64,000 bases of DNA, from the NCBI GenBank assembly GCA_011523825.1, contig WTFX01000008.1, positions 1 through 64,000 on the forward strand. Reading direction: 5' to 3'. A program made the translations under genes and the position numbers. Positions 10,001 to 20,574 of the stretch are shown piece by piece (position 1 is the first letter of the stretch; the number at the start of each line of letters is the position of its first letter). The DNA is from Microthrixaceae bacterium (GTDB taxonomy: Bacteria; Actinomycetota; Acidimicrobiia; Acidimicrobiales; Poriferisodalaceae). The notes under the pieces were generated by a model that saw nothing but the letters and a program-made list of their open reading frames with translations, made no database searches and had not been told where the DNA came from.

Positions 10001-12451
10001 GTCGCTGCCGGTAGGTGCGATGAAGCAGAACTGATCAACCGCGTCTCGACTCTGTTCAACGGCCACGTCGCTCCGGGCTGGATCCTCGCGACCAGTCCAA
10101 TCCGTTCGACTCTTCGAGTCGTCAGCCCCGCTACCGCATCTAGGTGGGTTTGCCTGAATTGCGCCCGTGTTCACTTGCATCCATCGGCGGGTGTGTGTTC
10201 CGGGACGGGCTGCTACAGGCCTGGCCTCATCGAGGAGGAGAGAGAAGCTGATGAGGCCGACTACTACTCATGGCTCGCCCAGCTTCCCCCGCGCCGGCTC
10301 CGTGTCCGTGAGTTGACAGGCCAGACGAAGCCCCTTGAGGTCCAACGCCGGCGCCAACGCGTATTCAGGGGAGCAATGCTGCCTCCGCCTAGCGAGAACG
10401 CTGCGTGCGATGGCATCGACGTCCTCAGTGTGACGACCACGATGGAGGTCGGCGTGGACATCGGCTCCCTGCGGTCCGTCATGATGGCCAACGTCCCGCC
10501 ACAGCGTTTCAACTATCAGCAGCGCGTGGGGCGCGCAGGTCGTATGGGGCAACCCTTCTCCTACGCCCTGACCCTCGTTAGGGACCGCACTCACGATGAC
10601 TACTACTTCAGGCACCCCCACAAGATCACCGGCGATCCTCCACCTCAACCCTTTCTTGACACGCGACGGGACCGGATCCTTCGACGAGTGGCGAGCGCCG
10701 AATTGCTGCGCCGAGCGTTTCAATCACTGCCGAACCCTCCCGTGCGTACTTCGGACTCGATCCACGGTGTGTTTGGTCGAACGGAAGAATGGGCGGACCG
10801 TCACAGGAGCCGAGTGGCTGCGTTCCTATCGCGCGCGCCTGACGTCGACGAGGTCGTTTGGCGACTTGGGGCCTTCACTGGCATGTCCGACGCGTCGCTC
10901 GCCGACATTTCGTTGTGGCAGCGAGACGATCTCGTCCCAGAGATCGACAGGTGGATCGACAGTCCTTACTACCGGCAGGCCGAGCTGTCAGAATTGCTGG
11001 CCAATGCGGGCGTGCTACCCATGTTTGGGTTCCCGACTCGCGTCCGTGAGTTGTTCGGCAGATGGATTAGGTCGCGTGAGGACCTTGAAGAGTTCACGAT
11101 TAGCAACCGACCCTTGGATCAAGCGATCGCGAACTTTTCTCCCGGTTCGGAAGTAACCCGCGAGGGCTCCATTCATACCTGCACTGGATTCGCTGCTTAC
11201 GAAGTCAGGGGAGATCGAGCCCTCCCCGTCGACCCGCTGGGCGAAAGTATCGAACTTCATCGATGCGTGCAGTGCAACCTCACTGAGGTGTTCGAGAGTG
11301 AGCCGATGCCTGCGTGTCCTGCTTGTGGAGGCGCACTTGAGGCGGTACCGGTTCACCAGCCCTTGGGGTTCAGAACCTCCTACTCGCCGAGGAACTACGA
11401 CGATCTTGTCGAAGGGGTTGGACACACAGGGTTCCCTGAACTGGCGATGCGGCCAGGCACCGGCGTCTCCGAGGTGGTTCATTCCATGCGCGTCGAACGA
11501 TGGGAGGAGCCTGTCAAGGTAGTTCGCATCAATGACAACGAGGGACGGCTCTTCCCACTGCTTCGGCTGCGGGACCGTTCCGTCGTTTGCGACGACGAAT
11601 CGCTCTTCAGATCGCCAACGAACTTTGATTCCGAGAGCACAACTCGGCTTGAGAGTGCAGCAATTGGTGAGATCAGACCAACGGATGTTGTCACGCTGTC
11701 GCTCGAGCAGGTAGCGCTGCGCGGCGGTGTCGTCCCAACGTCGAGCTACCTGGTGCCAGCGGGGGTGAGCGCAATGTGGTCGTTCGCAGAAGTCATGCGC
11801 CGAGGATGTCAGGTAGCGCTTGACCTTCAGCCCGATGAGATCGAAGTTGGACTTCAACCGATTCGCATTGGGGACTTCGAGACGCGACGGATATTCCTAG
11901 CGGATCGTCTTGAGAATGGGGCAGGCTATGCGCCGGAACTCGGTCGCGGTTCACACATCAAGGAGATCCTTGAGGGGATACTCGGGGAGCTAACAGACGA
12001 GTTCGAAGGACCTGATCACGCTGAGTGTGGCGAACCCTGCCCCGACTGCCTGCGCAGTTGGGACAATCGCCGGTTGCATGGTGCGCTCGATTGGCGCCTG
12101 GCGCTTGATGTTGCGGCGCTCGCTGCCGGGTTGCCTCTGCAGCTAGATCGCTGGCTCAGCCGAGCACCATCGCTAGCCGATCTGTTTCGCCGTGCCTATT
12201 CCCAAGCGTTGCCGTGTCGGATCGCAGAAGTCGGTGACCTGTTGGCCATCATCGGAGATGGAGACCGCTCTGCAGTGATCCTCGGTCACCCACTGTGGAT
12301 GCACGATGAGCGTTTTCTCAACGATCAGCAGGCTGAGGCCTACGACATCCTCCGATCAGACATTGGCGTGTCAAGCGTTTCCATTTCCGACCTCTGGGTG
12401 CTCGACCGAATTCCGGCAAGGATCTTCCGGTTGCTACGTGGAACCGTCTGA
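7097..12451 (+). CDS. DruE-like DEAD/H-box helicase with C-terminal DUF1998-type region (1784 aa)
   Basis: This is a giant superfamily 2 helicase. Walker A is TSGTGSGKT at residues 123-131, motif II is DELH at 328-331, and motif III is the SAS of CIATSASL. The second RecA domain carries [11 protein letters not shown] near residue 1110 and QRVGRAGR near 1142. Several Cys clusters suggest zinc ribbons (for example [22 protein letters not shown]...CPACGG). The C-terminus has [19 protein letters not shown] near 1641-1659, typical of DUF1998/MrfA-like helicases. Size and layout fit DruE of Druantia rather than the shorter DISARM DrmA. The GTG start has GGGAAGG upstream. It probably translocates on DNA to attack phage genomes. 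Confidence 0.88.
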   Translation: MTISSPQSVYEEIKNAYLRYIDAAFWLRSSELMLERRRLLEATNLLFTDVLIEPVLPYDATEQLSSVVSALGLDPQVGEFVGDALFGAYTSPGDPHLLRTHQAEALRQSLQPGLADGRNVVVTSGTGSGKTECFLLPVLARLVSEALEWPSDSPADVWWERPREAWRSIRSGSARPAAARAVVLYPTNALVEDQITRLRRAIRSIRASGGPQLWFGRYTGATLGSGSPPAGRADRRRVEAVARELRALTIEYDSLVNAGEIDLAQFPDPRQGEMLTRWEMVTDPPDVLVTNYSMLNAMLMRDIEEPLFGATRDWLRGDERNVFSLIVDELHLYRGTQGSEVAMIVRNLLSRLGLEPDSPQLRCIATSASLTDDSTGLSFLEQFFGVSHSTFYVTAGAPRSIDAELPLKAEEFLRTWQRSSEPERVRAAIDQFSLPAAVASACRDSEGRVRATRLADVANKLFDDDGEGRALQHALEGLASLEAGPESIPLRAHMFVRTLRGLWACSNPNCDQVTRQEELGIGRIYGIATSTCACGGRVLELLYCFECGDVSLGGYVADSPDGATFLTATPVQVPAERAAPVFKRQHADYRWYRPGLERSTRTWGPTTPSGERAAIGFTAVDYDPLLGALVAPPAGRGTGMVLAGVPDGEGLRTPSLPVHCPRCDQRAGLLDGATYFTGEVRSPIRAHTSGLAQSTQLLMTQLHRAMGDTAEESRTIVFTDSRDDAARTASGTELNQFRDLVRQLTRQILQQRDDRIDIMRRGSADIDALRAEERAVFGQIVASDVALGQAFLREHLGASTPADVERVAAFEAEHSGPERYVTWGSLIHRLSSELLALGINPAGPDASFQTIEGNVPWYCAWEPPEPGLWHQIDSDIGQQVQQRQRERLTVRVSEGAFDRAGRDLESIGLGIVEPSSADTTSWPLDREIAHEVVRSVTRILGTSSRYDGSYYRHQVDNPPRNVRDYLTAVAAGRCDEAELINRVSTLFNGHVAPGWILATSPIRSTLRVVSPATASRWVCLNCARVHLHPSAGVCSGTGCYRPGLIEEEREADEADYYSWLAQLPPRRLRVRELTGQTKPLEVQRRRQRVFRGAMLPPPSENAACDGIDVLSVTTTMEVGVDIGSLRSVMMANVPPQRFNYQQRVGRAGRMGQPFSYALTLVRDRTHDDYYFRHPHKITGDPPPQPFLDTRRDRILRRVASAELLRRAFQSLPNPPVRTSDSIHGVFGRTEEWADRHRSRVAAFLSRAPDVDEVVWRLGAFTGMSDASLADISLWQRDDLVPEIDRWIDSPYYRQAELSELLANAGVLPMFGFPTRVRELFGRWIRSREDLEEFTISNRPLDQAIANFSPGSEVTREGSIHTCTGFAAYEVRGDRALPVDPLGESIELHRCVQCNLTEVFESEPMPACPACGGALEAVPVHQPLGFRTSYSPRNYDDLVEGVGHTGFPELAMRPGTGVSEVVHSMRVERWEEPVKVVRINDNEGRLFPLLRLRDRSVVCDDESLFRSPTNFDSESTTRLESAAIGEIRPTDVVTLSLEQVALRGGVVPTSSYLVPAGVSAMWSFAEVMRRGCQVALDLQPDEIEVGLQPIRIGDFETRRIFLADRLENGAGYAPELGRGSHIKEILEGILGELTDEFEGPDHAECGEPCPDCLRSWDNRRLHGALDWRLALDVAALAAGLPLQLDRWLSRAPSLADLFRRAYSQALPCRIAEVGDLLAIIGDGDRSAVILGHPLWMHDERFLNDQQAEAYDILRSDIGVSSVSISDLWVLDRIPARIFRLLRGTV

Positions 12452-13514
12452 CTTCCCGACCCCAGCGCCGACGCCGATCGGCGAATTCTCGCCGTCGCTC
12501 GCGAATCAGCTCCTCAGTTGCCAACTTCGAGTCGGCTTCTCGCGTGACCCTCGCTACAGCGAGTGGAAGCGGCCAAGTACTCATGCAGCGCTAGGACTTG
12601 TAGCCCATGCGGTGACTGAGGCTGCGTTCCGCGTGCACGACTGGCCTCAGGACCCATCTGCGAGGCGGCAACGCCTGGAAGACCTATGGGCGCAAGAGAT
12701 TCAGGGACAAGCGGCGCGCATCGCCGAAGCATGGGCACCGGCAACACCACCTCCGGCCGAGGATTGGCCCGCCTATGCCCTCACTCGGATTCGGACAATT
12801 CGCAGAGCGGAGAAGCAGGTCGAGAATGCCACTCGTGGCCGGGCCAAGACCACGCGCGGCGGAGTAGAGGTCAAGCTGCGGGACGAGAGTTCGAAGCTAT
12901 TTGGGCGCGCTGATCGGATTGAACACGTCGGGCAGGCTACGCGTGTCATCGACCTCAAGACCGGCTTGCATCAAGCGGAACCCAGTGAGGAACAGCGGCG
13001 ACAACTGCTCTTGTACGCGGTGCTTATTCACCGGGTTGAAGGGCAGTGGCCCGTCTCCATTGACGTGGAAGACGCCTCCGGCAACACCTACAGCCAGCCC
13101 CTTGTGCCCGAGGAGGCCGAAGCAGCGCTCGCCGAGGCGATAGCTGCCGTTGACTCGTTCAATCAAGCAGTCGCGGAATCGAGGCTCTTGGCCGTTGCTG
13201 AACCAAGCCCAGATCGCTGTCGTTGGTGTGACTTTCGTGTGACGTGTTCGCCGTTCTGGAAAGCGCTAAGGACTGACTGGGGTCAACGAGCGGCAGCAGG
13301 CTCGATTGTTGGCCGCGGAGATCTCCCGGCAAGCCCGTACGTCACCATTGAGCTTGACTATCCCCGCGATCTAGCCGGCACGGCTCTGCACCTCTCAGGT
13401 CTTTCTGCTCCCGTATCGCCAGACGCGACGAAGGCTGCCGCGACGGATTGGGTAGGAACAGCGGGTGCACAGGATTCTCGAGCGCGCTGGTCGACGACGA
13501 TTCGGGTGTGGTGA
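12438..13514 (+). CDS. Cas4/RecB-like PD-(D/E)XK nuclease
   Basis: The 358-aa protein starts at a GTG inside the helicase's last codons (14-nt overlap), so translation is coupled. The nuclease core shows GRADRIE near residue 156 and IDLKTG with the D-x-K at 172-174, the PD-(D/E)XK signature. A four-cysteine set fits the iron-sulfur clamp of AddB/Cas4-type nucleases: Cys28 in [12 protein letters not shown], then [10 protein letters not shown] (Cys261, Cys264, Cys270). The usual activity is DNA end cleavage or resection. As third gene of the operon it probably degrades DNA engaged by the helicase. Druantia systems are not usually described with such a nuclease, as far as I recall, so it may be a distinguishing component. 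Confidence 0.85.
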   Translation: MEPSDFPTPAPTPIGEFSPSLANQLLSCQLRVGFSRDPRYSEWKRPSTHAALGLVAHAVTEAAFRVHDWPQDPSARRQRLEDLWAQEIQGQAARIAEAWAPATPPPAEDWPAYALTRIRTIRRAEKQVENATRGRAKTTRGGVEVKLRDESSKLFGRADRIEHVGQATRVIDLKTGLHQAEPSEEQRRQLLLYAVLIHRVEGQWPVSIDVEDASGNTYSQPLVPEEAEAALAEAIAAVDSFNQAVAESRLLAVAEPSPDRCRWCDFRVTCSPFWKALRTDWGQRAAAGSIVGRGDLPASPYVTIELDYPRDLAGTALHLSGLSAPVSPDATKAAATDWVGTAGAQDSRARWSTTIRVW

Positions 13515-13624
13515 CGCGGTCACGAATGAGCAGATTCCGTACGGGACTCGTGAGCAACAACATCTCGAGATTCGTGCCTTGCACGCTTTGGGTGTATGCC
13601 GAACGGAGCCGTCGCAAGTCTCGC

Positions 13625-14248
13625 TCACGGGCGCGAGAGCGGGAGGGCGGCGAGGAGTTGGGTGATGCAGACGCTGAGGGGCTGGGAGGTGTCGATGGTG
13701 ATCTCGGGGGAGGGCGGCGGCTCGTAGGGGGCGGAGATGCCGCTGAAGTCGGGAATCTCGCCGGCTCGGGCCTTGACGTAGAGGCCCTTGGGGTCTCGGG
13801 CTTCGCAGACGTCGAGCGGTGTGTCGACGTACACCTCCACGAAGGCACCGTCGGGATGGATCGCACGGACCTGGTCGCGGTCGGCGACATAGGGCGAGAT
13901 GAACGCCGTGAGCACGACGATGCCCGCGTCGGTGAACAGGCGGCACACCTCGCCGATGCGGCGGATGTTCTCGGTGCGGTCCTCCGGCGAGAAGCCGAGG
14001 TCACGGTTCAGGCCAAAGCGGATGTTGTCGCCGTCGAGCACATACGCCGCGATGCCGCGCTGCAGCAGTGCTTCTTCCAGCGCGAACGCCAGGGTCGACT
14101 TGCCGCTGCCCGACAGGCCGGTGAACCACACCGTCATGGCGCGATGGCCGAAGTGCGCCTCACGGTCGGCGCCGGTCACCCGCCCTTCGGCCCGCACGAT
14201 GTTGCGCGACACCGGTTCGCCACCCTCATTTGCGCCGGCGGCGTTCAC
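13625..14248 (-). CDS. cysC: Adenylylsulfate (APS) kinase
   Basis: The protein phosphorylates adenylyl sulfate to PAPS, the sulfate donor for sulfotransferases. The P-loop GLSGSGKST is at residues 44-52, followed by [16 protein letters not shown] and the [12 protein letters not shown] segment typical of APS kinases. Length (207 aa) is normal. The GTG at 14248 is chosen because it overlaps the TGA of the upstream cysNC gene (GTGA), making it the last gene of a coupled operon. It is a second APS kinase, since CysNC already carries one. Its 3' end is duplicated at 2363-2488. Confidence 0.95.
   Translation of the reverse strand: MNAAGANEGGEPVSRNIVRAEGRVTGADREAHFGHRAMTVWFTGLSGSGKSTLAFALEEALLQRGIAAYVLDGDNIRFGLNRDLGFSPEDRTENIRRIGEVCRLFTDAGIVVLTAFISPYVADRDQVRAIHPDGAFVEVYVDTPLDVCEARDPKGLYVKARAGEIPDFSGISAPYEPPPSPEITIDTSQPLSVCITQLLAALPLSRP
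13641..13746. repeat. Right island boundary: cysC 3'-end repeat
   Basis: This 106-bp stretch inside the end of intact cysC matches 2382-2487. The exact cores are 13703-13746 (44 bp) and 13641-13662 (22 bp); about 13 mismatches fall between. The differences mean the two copies diverged before they were brought together, as expected if the island carried its own cysC tail. Confidence 0.85.
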
Positions 14249-16113
14249 GGCGTGCTCGGTCCCCGCAGAAAGCCGCGCTCGGTGAGCCTGCGCAGGATCG
14301 CCTCGACGCACTCGTCGACGCTCTGGGCAGACGTGTCGACCCGCAGGTCGGCATCGGTCGGCCGGTCATAGCGAGCCGAGACGCCGGGGAAGCGCGGAAT
14401 CTCGCCCTGATCGGCCATCGCGTACAGGCCGTGGGGATCACGCTCGCGGCAGACCTCGATGGGCGTGTCCACGAACACCTCCACGTAGCGATCGGCACCC
14501 ACGAGATCACGGGCACGTAGCCGGACCTCGCCGTCAGGTGCCACCAGCGCGGCGATCGCGATCAATCCCTGGCCGTTCACGAGCCGTGCAACCTCTGACA
14601 CCCGGCGCAGATTCTCCGAGCGCTCGTGCGAGCTGAAGCCGAGATCACGCGAGATGCCCATGCGCACGTTCTCGCCGTCGAGGCGGATCGACACCTTGCC
14701 CCGGTCGAACAGCTCCCGCTCGAGCGCCGTGGCAAGTGTGGACTTGCCGGCCGCAGTGAGCCCAGTCAGCAGGATGGTGCACGGCTGCTGGCCGAAGCGG
14801 ATAGCCCGCTCTGCATCGCTGATCTCCGAGCGCTGGCGCACGAGCGCCGCATCGGGTGTGCGGTCCCACGCTGAGGCCGCGCCGATGACCATGCCGGCGG
14901 CCACGGTTGCGTTCGTGAGCCGGTCGACGAGCACGAACGAGCCGGTCGCCCGGTTGGCGCTGTACGGATCGAACGCGAGCTCCCGATCTGACGTGACGAC
15001 GCAATGCCCGATGTCATTGAGTCCGAGGCCGGGTGCCTGTTCCTGCGAACCGGTGTTGATGTCGACTCGGTGCCGGATGCTGCGAATCGTGCAGTTCGAC
15101 ACAGCGTTGGCCGTCTGGAGCAGGTAGGAGCAGCCGGGCTCGGCACCGGCTTCGGCCATCCAGACCACCATGGCGTCGAGGTCGTGTGCCCGCTGCGGCT
15201 CGCTCCCGGGGGCCACCAGCAGATCGCCCCGACTGATGTCGATCTCGTCTGCGAGCGTCACGGTCACCGCCCGCCCTGGCCCGGCGACCTCGAGGTCGCC
15301 GTCGAAGGTTGCGATCCGTTCCACGGCCGAGCTGAGTCCCGACGGCAGGGCCACTACCTCATCACCAGGCCGGAGCGTCCCCGAGGCGATCGTGCCGGCA
15401 TACCCGCGGAAGCTCGCATCCGGGCGAGCGACCAGCTGCACCGGCATGCGGAAGTGCACTGGGTCGAGCCCGGTGTCAACGTCGACGGTCTCGAGGTGCT
15501 GCAGCAGCGTCGGCCCGTCGAACCAGCCGAGATGATCGCCGGGCTCGACGACGTTGTCGCCCAGTAGCGCCGAGATCGGTATGAAGCTCTGCTCACTGAA
15601 GTCGAGTGCCTTGGCGAACGAGCGGTAGTCCTCGCGGATCTCGGCGAAGCGCTCCTGCGACCACCCCACGAGATCCATCTTGTTGATCGCCACGACCACC
15701 TGGCGGATGCCCAGCAGGCTCGCAATGTGGCTGTGCCGCTTGGTCTGTGCCAGCACTCCGTGCCGGGCGTCGATCAGGATGACCGCGAGGTCGCAGGTCG
15801 AGGCGCCAGTCGCCATGTTGCGCGTGTACTGGGGGTGCCCAGGGGTATCGGCGATGATGAACTTCCGCCTGGCCGTGGAGAAGTAGCGGTAGGCCACGTC
15901 GATGGTGATGCCCTGTTCCCGCTCGGCCCGCAGGCCGTCCATCAGCAACGCCAGATCGACCTGATCGCCTGCTGAGCCGTGGGTCGCCGAGTCGGCCTCG
16001 AGGCTGGCCAGGACGTCCTCGTAGATCAGCTGGGAGTCATGCAGCAGGCGGCCGATCAGCGTCGACTTGCCGTCGTCCACGCTGCCGCACGTCAGCAGCC
16101 GCAGCAGATCCAT
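14245..16113 (-). CDS. cysN: Bifunctional sulfate adenylyltransferase subunit 1 / APS kinase (CysNC)
   Basis: The 622-aa fusion has an N-terminal EF-Tu-like GTPase, which energises ATP sulfurylase, and a C-terminal APS kinase. GTPase motifs are GSVDDGKST (residues 10-18), [12 protein letters not shown] and NKMD. The kinase P-loop is GLTAAGKST near residue 450, followed by [16 protein letters not shown]. The P-loop differs slightly from the usual GLSGAGKST, but the kinase looks complete. The ATG overlaps the cysD stop codon by one base (TGATG). It works with CysD to convert sulfate to APS and then PAPS. Confidence 0.95.
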   Translation of the reverse strand: MDLLRLLTCGSVDDGKSTLIGRLLHDSQLIYEDVLASLEADSATHGSAGDQVDLALLMDGLRAEREQGITIDVAYRYFSTARRKFIIADTPGHPQYTRNMATGASTCDLAVILIDARHGVLAQTKRHSHIASLLGIRQVVVAINKMDLVGWSQERFAEIREDYRSFAKALDFSEQSFIPISALLGDNVVEPGDHLGWFDGPTLLQHLETVDVDTGLDPVHFRMPVQLVARPDASFRGYAGTIASGTLRPGDEVVALPSGLSSAVERIATFDGDLEVAGPGRAVTVTLADEIDISRGDLLVAPGSEPQRAHDLDAMVVWMAEAGAEPGCSYLLQTANAVSNCTIRSIRHRVDINTGSQEQAPGLGLNDIGHCVVTSDRELAFDPYSANRATGSFVLVDRLTNATVAAGMVIGAASAWDRTPDAALVRQRSEISDAERAIRFGQQPCTILLTGLTAAGKSTLATALERELFDRGKVSIRLDGENVRMGISRDLGFSSHERSENLRRVSEVARLVNGQGLIAIAALVAPDGEVRLRARDLVGADRYVEVFVDTPIEVCRERDPHGLYAMADQGEIPRFPGVSARYDRPTDADLRVDTSAQSVDECVEAILRRLTERGFLRGPSTP

Positions 16114-17036
16114 CAGAAGTACCCCTCGCGCTTCTTCTGCTCCATGGAGCCCGACTGGTCGAAGTCGATCACCCGGCCTTCCCGCTCAGAACGGGTGGCG
16201 GCCAGCATCTCGCCGATGATCTCCGGCAGCGTGGTGGCGGTCGACTCGATGGCACCCGACAGCGGGTAGCAGCCCAGCGTGCGGAACCGGACCAGCCGCT
16301 GCTCGACCGTCTCGCCCTCGTCGAACACGAACCGGTCGTCGTCCACCATGATCAGCACGCCGTCGCGCTCCACCACCGGCCGCTCGGCGGCGAAGTACAG
16401 CGGCACGATGGGGATGTCCTCGAGGTGGATGTACTGCCACACGTCGAGTTCGGTCCAGTTGCTCATGGGGAACACCCGGATGGACTCGCCCTTGTTGACC
16501 CGCCCGTTGTAGAGGTTCCACAGCTCGGGCCGCTGGTTCTTCGGGTCCCAGCGGTGGTGGGCGTCACGGAAGCTGAAGACCCGCTCCTTGGCCCGCGATT
16601 TCTCCTCGTCGCGCCGCGCGCCTCCGAACGCCGCGTCGAATCCGCCCGCATCCAGCGCCTGCCGCAAGGCTTGGGTCTTCATGATGTCGGTGTAGTTCTT
16701 CGAGCCGTGGTCGAACGGGTTGATGCCCTGGGCGACGCCGTCGGCATTGGTGTGGACGATCAGCTCGAACCCGATCTCGGCGGCCATGCGCTGGCGGAAC
16801 GAGATCATCTCCCGGAACTTCCAGGTCGTGTCCACATGCAGAAGCGGGAACGGGATCCTGCCCGGGAAGAACGCCTTGCGGGCCAGATGCAGCAGCACCG
16901 AGGAGTCCTTGCCGATCGAGTAGAGCATGACGGGCCGCTCGCACTGGGCGACCACCTCGCGCATGATGTGGATCGCCTCAGCCTCGAGTTGCTGCAGATG
17001 GGCCATCCGCAGCTCGGCCGGCAAGGTTGCGCTCAT
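16113..17036 (-). CDS. cysD: Sulfate adenylyltransferase subunit 2
   Basis: CysD forms APS from ATP and sulfate, with CysN as GTPase partner. The 307-aa sequence shows the PP-loop-type motif [16 protein letters not shown], then [30 protein letters not shown] and [17 protein letters not shown] residues (actual: [20 protein letters not shown]), all diagnostic. The ATG at 17036 overlaps the stop of the upstream sulfotransferase-SDR gene (ATGA), so sulfate activation is translationally coupled to sulfotransfer. The frame extends further upstream, but that part lies inside the upstream gene and is not used. Confidence 0.96.
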   Translation of the reverse strand: MSATLPAELRMAHLQQLEAEAIHIMREVVAQCERPVMLYSIGKDSSVLLHLARKAFFPGRIPFPLLHVDTTWKFREMISFRQRMAAEIGFELIVHTNADGVAQGINPFDHGSKNYTDIMKTQALRQALDAGGFDAAFGGARRDEEKSRAKERVFSFRDAHHRWDPKNQRPELWNLYNGRVNKGESIRVFPMSNWTELDVWQYIHLEDIPIVPLYFAAERPVVERDGVLIMVDDDRFVFDEGETVEQRLVRFRTLGCYPLSGAIESTATTLPEIIGEMLAATRSEREGRVIDFDQSGSMEQKKREGYF

Positions 17037-19303
17037 CGGATACCTCGCGATGCTTCGACGAGCACTTGGCTCGCGTCCCACAGCTTGGTGCCATTCGCCG
17101 GGTCCGATGCGCGTTCTGACACCTGCTTGCGGTGCATCAGGTGCAGGTAGAGGCCGGTGGAGCTGCCGGCCTCTGGGGCGCAGCAGAGGTAGATGACCGG
17201 ATCGATGGCGTCCGCAGGAGACCGGAACAGCTTGCGCAGCACCGGGTTGACGATCGGTTTCAGCATCGGCGGAGCGTCGCGGGCGATGTTTGTCGCCACG
17301 CCGCCCGGGCACAGCGAATGGACGGCGACATCGACGCCGTCGCCGGGGTTGAGGCGGCGTGATAGCTCGGTGGCGTAGGTGCAGAGCGCCAGCTTGCTCA
17401 AGCCGTAGTACCGCATGGCGTCCTTCATGCCGTAGGGCGTGAAGGCGTCGAGACGTTCCATGTCGAGGTCGGCGCTGGAGCGGTGCGCTTCTGAGGAGAC
17501 GAACACGATTCTCGGAGTGTCGCCGGCACGCGACGGATCGATGACGCCGTCGGCCAGCCAACGGTCGATCATCACGCGGTTGGCCAGGAAATGGACGGCG
17601 AGCATGGTGTCGTAGCCCTGCGGGGACTGCCTGGCGGCAGGTGTCATGAGGCCGGCGTTCAAGAGCGCGATGTCGATGCGAACGCCCCGGTCACGCAGCT
17701 CATCGCAGCAGCGATGCACTGACCGGAGATCGGCCAGCTCCACCTCGACCAGTTCCACGCTCTCGGAGCCGGATTCCCGCCTGATCTCGTCGCAGATGGT
17801 GTCGCGGCCGGGACGGCACGCCAGGATCATCCTGCCGCCGCGCCTTGCGAGTTCGACAGCGGCCGCCCTGCCGAGCCCGCTGCTGGCACCGGTCACCAGG
17901 CACGTCTTGCCGTCGATCCGCACGTCATCAGGGACCGGGTCGACATCGGGAGCCTTCGGGTTGCGAAGGTCACGGACTGCCGTGACCACTGCCCCGACAA
18001 CGCCGCTGTCTCCGAGCCCGCGTCCCGGCTGCGCCTCGTCCGCGGGCTGCTCGGCACCGCCGCCCTCGACGGGAATCGCGTGGGCCTCCCGGTAGGCAGC
18101 GAAGGTCGCGTCGACTATCTGGTAGGTCAAGCCGAAGTCCCCGAGCCGGTAGTCGTGCCTGCCGAAGCGGTTCTTCGGGTTCGCCTCCAGGTATTGCGCG
18201 GCCGCTTGGGAGGCGCGTTCGTCGAACGGCAAGCCCACGTGTTCGCAGGTGCGTCGCACCTCGGCGATCGGGTCAGCCATCAGGTCGTCGTACGACACAT
18301 CGACGAACTGTTCAGCCGGTGAAGCGGCCCGAACGGCCATCGCCCGCTCCACCATCCGCTGCGCCTTGGCACACCAATGACGGCCGATCTCGACCGGATC
18401 GACCTGATCGCTGAACATGCCGCGGCCGTGGGCGACCATGCTGCAGAACGAGGCGAGCGCGATGCGCGGGTCTCGATGGGTCTGAGTCACCGTGGCGCCC
18501 TCGAACACCCCCAAGAGCACGTCGAGATACTCGAGGTGGTGCGGAGTCTTCAGCACCCACGTGCCGCCGGGTCGCTGCCACGACAGCACCTGCAGTACCC
18601 GCCGGAGGTACTCGTACGCCGGGGTGTGGTCCTGCGATTCCAGCCAGCGGGCGTAGGTCGGCACGTGCATCGTCGCCTCGGCCGACTGGCTCATGAAGCA
18701 CAGGTCCAGCAGTAGGACGTCTTCCTCTGGCTCGTCATGGCTGATCGGGTGGATGGCCATGAACTCGGGCGACAGGTACGAGATCGACTTCTGTGCGAGC
18801 AGCGCCTGCCGCCTGCGCGCCCGCTCGGCACGGTCGCGGTCTGGGGTGCGTGGCACCGGCACCAGGGCCTCGGCGCCGGAAAGACCGCGTATGTCCGGAT
18901 GGGAGGTCATTAGGCGATGCAGCAGGGTGGTGCCGGTGCGCTGCAGGCCGGTGATCACGATGAGCTTGCCGAGGTCAATATCCGCGATCTCGGGATGCCG
19001 TCGCAGCAAGTCTTCGATTCGCAGCCGCTGCACCAGCGCCCCGGTGAGGCGCGAACGCTGGATCAGGCGGCCGGTTGCACTCAAGCGGGCTTCGGCGTTG
19101 ATCGAGGTGACCAGCACCTCCAAGGCCTCTGCGTGGCCGTCGTCGCCGAAGTCGCTGAGGCCGGTCTTGCGCTGTGCAGCGTCACGCAGCGATTCAGCGT
19201 CCAGCCGCTCTGGCAGCCCGACATACGTGCCGGCCCGGCCGAGACGGTTGAGGAGTCTGACCGGCGCGGGGCGGTAGGGATGCTCGTAGGCGGTGGAGGT
19301 CAC
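17033..19303 (-). CDS. Sulfotransferase fused to short-chain dehydrogenase (756 aa)
   Basis: The first about 400 residues are a sulfotransferase: the PAPS 5'-phosphosulfate loop [14 protein letters not shown] is at 118-131, and the [14 protein letters not shown] region follows as expected for the 3'-phosphate site. After a Pro/Gly/Glu-rich linker (about 415-460) comes a short-chain dehydrogenase with [26 protein letters not shown] and YYGLSK (catalytic Tyr and Lys). The fusion suggests that one intermediate is both oxidised or reduced and sulfated. It is coupled to cysD by ATGA overlap. The substrate is unknown; this sulfotransferase type acts on lipids, sterols or other small molecules. Confidence 0.88.
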   Translation of the reverse strand: MTSTAYEHPYRPAPVRLLNRLGRAGTYVGLPERLDAESLRDAAQRKTGLSDFGDDGHAEALEVLVTSINAEARLSATGRLIQRSRLTGALVQRLRIEDLLRRHPEIADIDLGKLIVITGLQRTGTTLLHRLMTSHPDIRGLSGAEALVPVPRTPDRDRAERARRRQALLAQKSISYLSPEFMAIHPISHDEPEEDVLLLDLCFMSQSAEATMHVPTYARWLESQDHTPAYEYLRRVLQVLSWQRPGGTWVLKTPHHLEYLDVLLGVFEGATVTQTHRDPRIALASFCSMVAHGRGMFSDQVDPVEIGRHWCAKAQRMVERAMAVRAASPAEQFVDVSYDDLMADPIAEVRRTCEHVGLPFDERASQAAAQYLEANPKNRFGRHDYRLGDFGLTYQIVDATFAAYREAHAIPVEGGGAEQPADEAQPGRGLGDSGVVGAVVTAVRDLRNPKAPDVDPVPDDVRIDGKTCLVTGASSGLGRAAAVELARRGGRMILACRPGRDTICDEIRRESGSESVELVEVELADLRSVHRCCDELRDRGVRIDIALLNAGLMTPAARQSPQGYDTMLAVHFLANRVMIDRWLADGVIDPSRAGDTPRIVFVSSEAHRSSADLDMERLDAFTPYGMKDAMRYYGLSKLALCTYATELSRRLNPGDGVDVAVHSLCPGGVATNIARDAPPMLKPIVNPVLRKLFRSPADAIDPVIYLCCAPEAGSSTGLYLHLMHRKQVSERASDPANGTKLWDASQVLVEASRGIR

Positions 19304-19327
19304 CGCGTCTCTCCAGCGCAGGTGGGA

Positions 19328-20524
19328 TCAGCCACGTTGCAGTTCCGCAAGGCTGGCGTGCTTGACCACCCGGCAGCCAGGCTGGGGGTGCTCGGCGGCT
19401 CGTACCCAGCGGAAGCACATCGTTCCCGAAGTGTGCCCTGCGGTGTCGATCCAGTTCGGCAGGCCGGGGTCGTCGTGCGCCACCACGATCCGCACCGAGC
19501 CGTCGGCCTCGTAGCTGGCGAGGTGATTGTTGGTGTGGATGGTGTAGTGGCGGTAGTCCAGCGACTCCATCCAGTAGTTGTTGAGCTGGAAGTTCCAGAG
19601 CTCGCAGTCGGGCGGTGTGGCGTCGATGACGAGCGCTTCGTCGGGCCCCAGCGCCCAGTGGCTGTGGTAGTAGGCGATGTTGGGGTCGCCGCCGGCCGCG
19701 AGCGACACGTCCGGGTCGAACCGGGGCAGCTCGTTGGTGTGCTTCTGGAAGTCGCGCGCCCACTTCGCGAACAGCAGGGGCGCCCCCATCACCAGCGAGC
19801 CGGCGTTGCGGAGCCCGTCGTCAAGTGCCTTCGCCGTCAGGTGGGAGGCGCGAGCCTCTGCCGGAGCGCAGTTGATGCGCTCGATGGCGAGCTCGGCAGG
19901 ATTCTCGGCGTTGCGGTCGCCGTAGGTCTGGCGAACCACCAGGACGCCCGTCTCCGCAGTCATCGGCAGCCAATTGCCCTCGTGCGGGGTGCTGCTGAGC
20001 ACCAATTCGAAGTTCCCTTCGGCGTCCATGTCGATGTCGCCGGACTCGAGAAAGCCGGTCGGGGGCAGGCCGCCGCCCTGGCCGTAGTGGCCTGCCTGGA
20101 TTCCGAAGCTCAGGTAGGCGATGTCGTTGCGGCGACCGGTGATCTTGTACTCGAAGGTCCCGTCCAGCACCGCCGTCAGGTAGAAGTTGTCGGGGTTGTC
20201 TGCGCCCATCTTCGTGGTCTCGCCGACCACGCGGTGCAGCACCGGTGCCTTCGGGTCGGCGTGCTCGACAAAGGCCATCAGGCCCGCTCGGGCAATGCGG
20301 CTGAGGTAGCGGTAGCCCTCGGCCTGGTTGAACGCATCTCGCGGCGTTCCGGGGAATTGCAGCGCGGCCCCCGCAGCCTTGAGCGAGTCGCAGAACTCCT
20401 CCCACGACTGCCCGCTCGTAATCCGCTGTTCTGCCACGTCGTCGGGCGACTTGCCCCGGAGCTTCCACACCCACCCCGATACCCCTCGAACGGCGGCGAG
20501 CAGACCGATGACGAACCTTCGCAT
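19328..20524 (-). CDS. DUF1214-type protein
   Basis: The 398-aa protein has the features of DUF1254/DUF1214-type proteins: a beta-rich core with YKITGRRNDIAYLSFGIQ, GNFELVLSSTPHEGNWLPM and a C-terminal NYWMESLDYRHYTIHTNNH. An N-terminal hydrophobic patch (RFVIGLLAAVRGVSGWVW) could anchor it. Biochemical function is not established for this family, although members often neighbour steroid and lipid genes. It lies 24 bp upstream of the sulfotransferase-SDR and 50 bp downstream of the second sulfotransferase, and so is part of the sulfation operon. Confidence 0.75.
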   Translation of the reverse strand: MRRFVIGLLAAVRGVSGWVWKLRGKSPDDVAEQRITSGQSWEEFCDSLKAAGAALQFPGTPRDAFNQAEGYRYLSRIARAGLMAFVEHADPKAPVLHRVVGETTKMGADNPDNFYLTAVLDGTFEYKITGRRNDIAYLSFGIQAGHYGQGGGLPPTGFLESGDIDMDAEGNFELVLSSTPHEGNWLPMTAETGVLVVRQTYGDRNAENPAELAIERINCAPAEARASHLTAKALDDGLRNAGSLVMGAPLLFAKWARDFQKHTNELPRFDPDVSLAAGGDPNIAYYHSHWALGPDEALVIDATPPDCELWNFQLNNYWMESLDYRHYTIHTNNHLASYEADGSVRIVVAHDDPGLPNWIDTAGHTSGTMCFRWVRAAEHPQPGCRVVKHASLAELQRG

Positions 20525-20574
20525 GGCGTACGTCTACTGACTGGAACGGTCCCGCAGCAACGATCAGCCTCCGG

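Larger units (their letters stand above)
2363..13751. mobile_element. Putative defence island bracketed by cysC 3'-end repeats
   Basis: About 11 kb lies between two same-orientation copies of the cysC 3' end. Inside are a C5-cytosine methyltransferase, a vsr-like remnant and a three-gene operon (1030-aa protein, 1784-aa DUF1998-type helicase, PD-(D/E)XK nuclease). The codon usage appears less GC-rich than in the flanking cys operon. Duplication of a gene's 3' end is the usual result of site-specific integration or of recombination-based gain of an island. No integrase or transposase is visible, so the mechanism is open. The cys operon stays intact on the right side. Confidence 0.65.

Noticed and set aside
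7097..12451. DISARM DrmA as identity of the helicase
   Set aside because: DrmA is shorter and is accompanied by DrmB and DrmC (PLD). Here the helicase is 1784 aa and no PLD-type or separate DrmB-like gene is present.
2382..13746. Simple tandem duplication of cysC as source of the repeats
   Set aside because: Only the last about 40 codons are present on the left, they differ at about 13 positions, and an 11-kb unrelated module lies between. This fits island insertion better than tandem duplication.
17037..17561. N-terminal extension of the cysD frame
   Set aside because: The extra residues are Arg/His-rich and lie inside the SDR domain of the upstream gene. CysD homology begins at the ATG at 17036.
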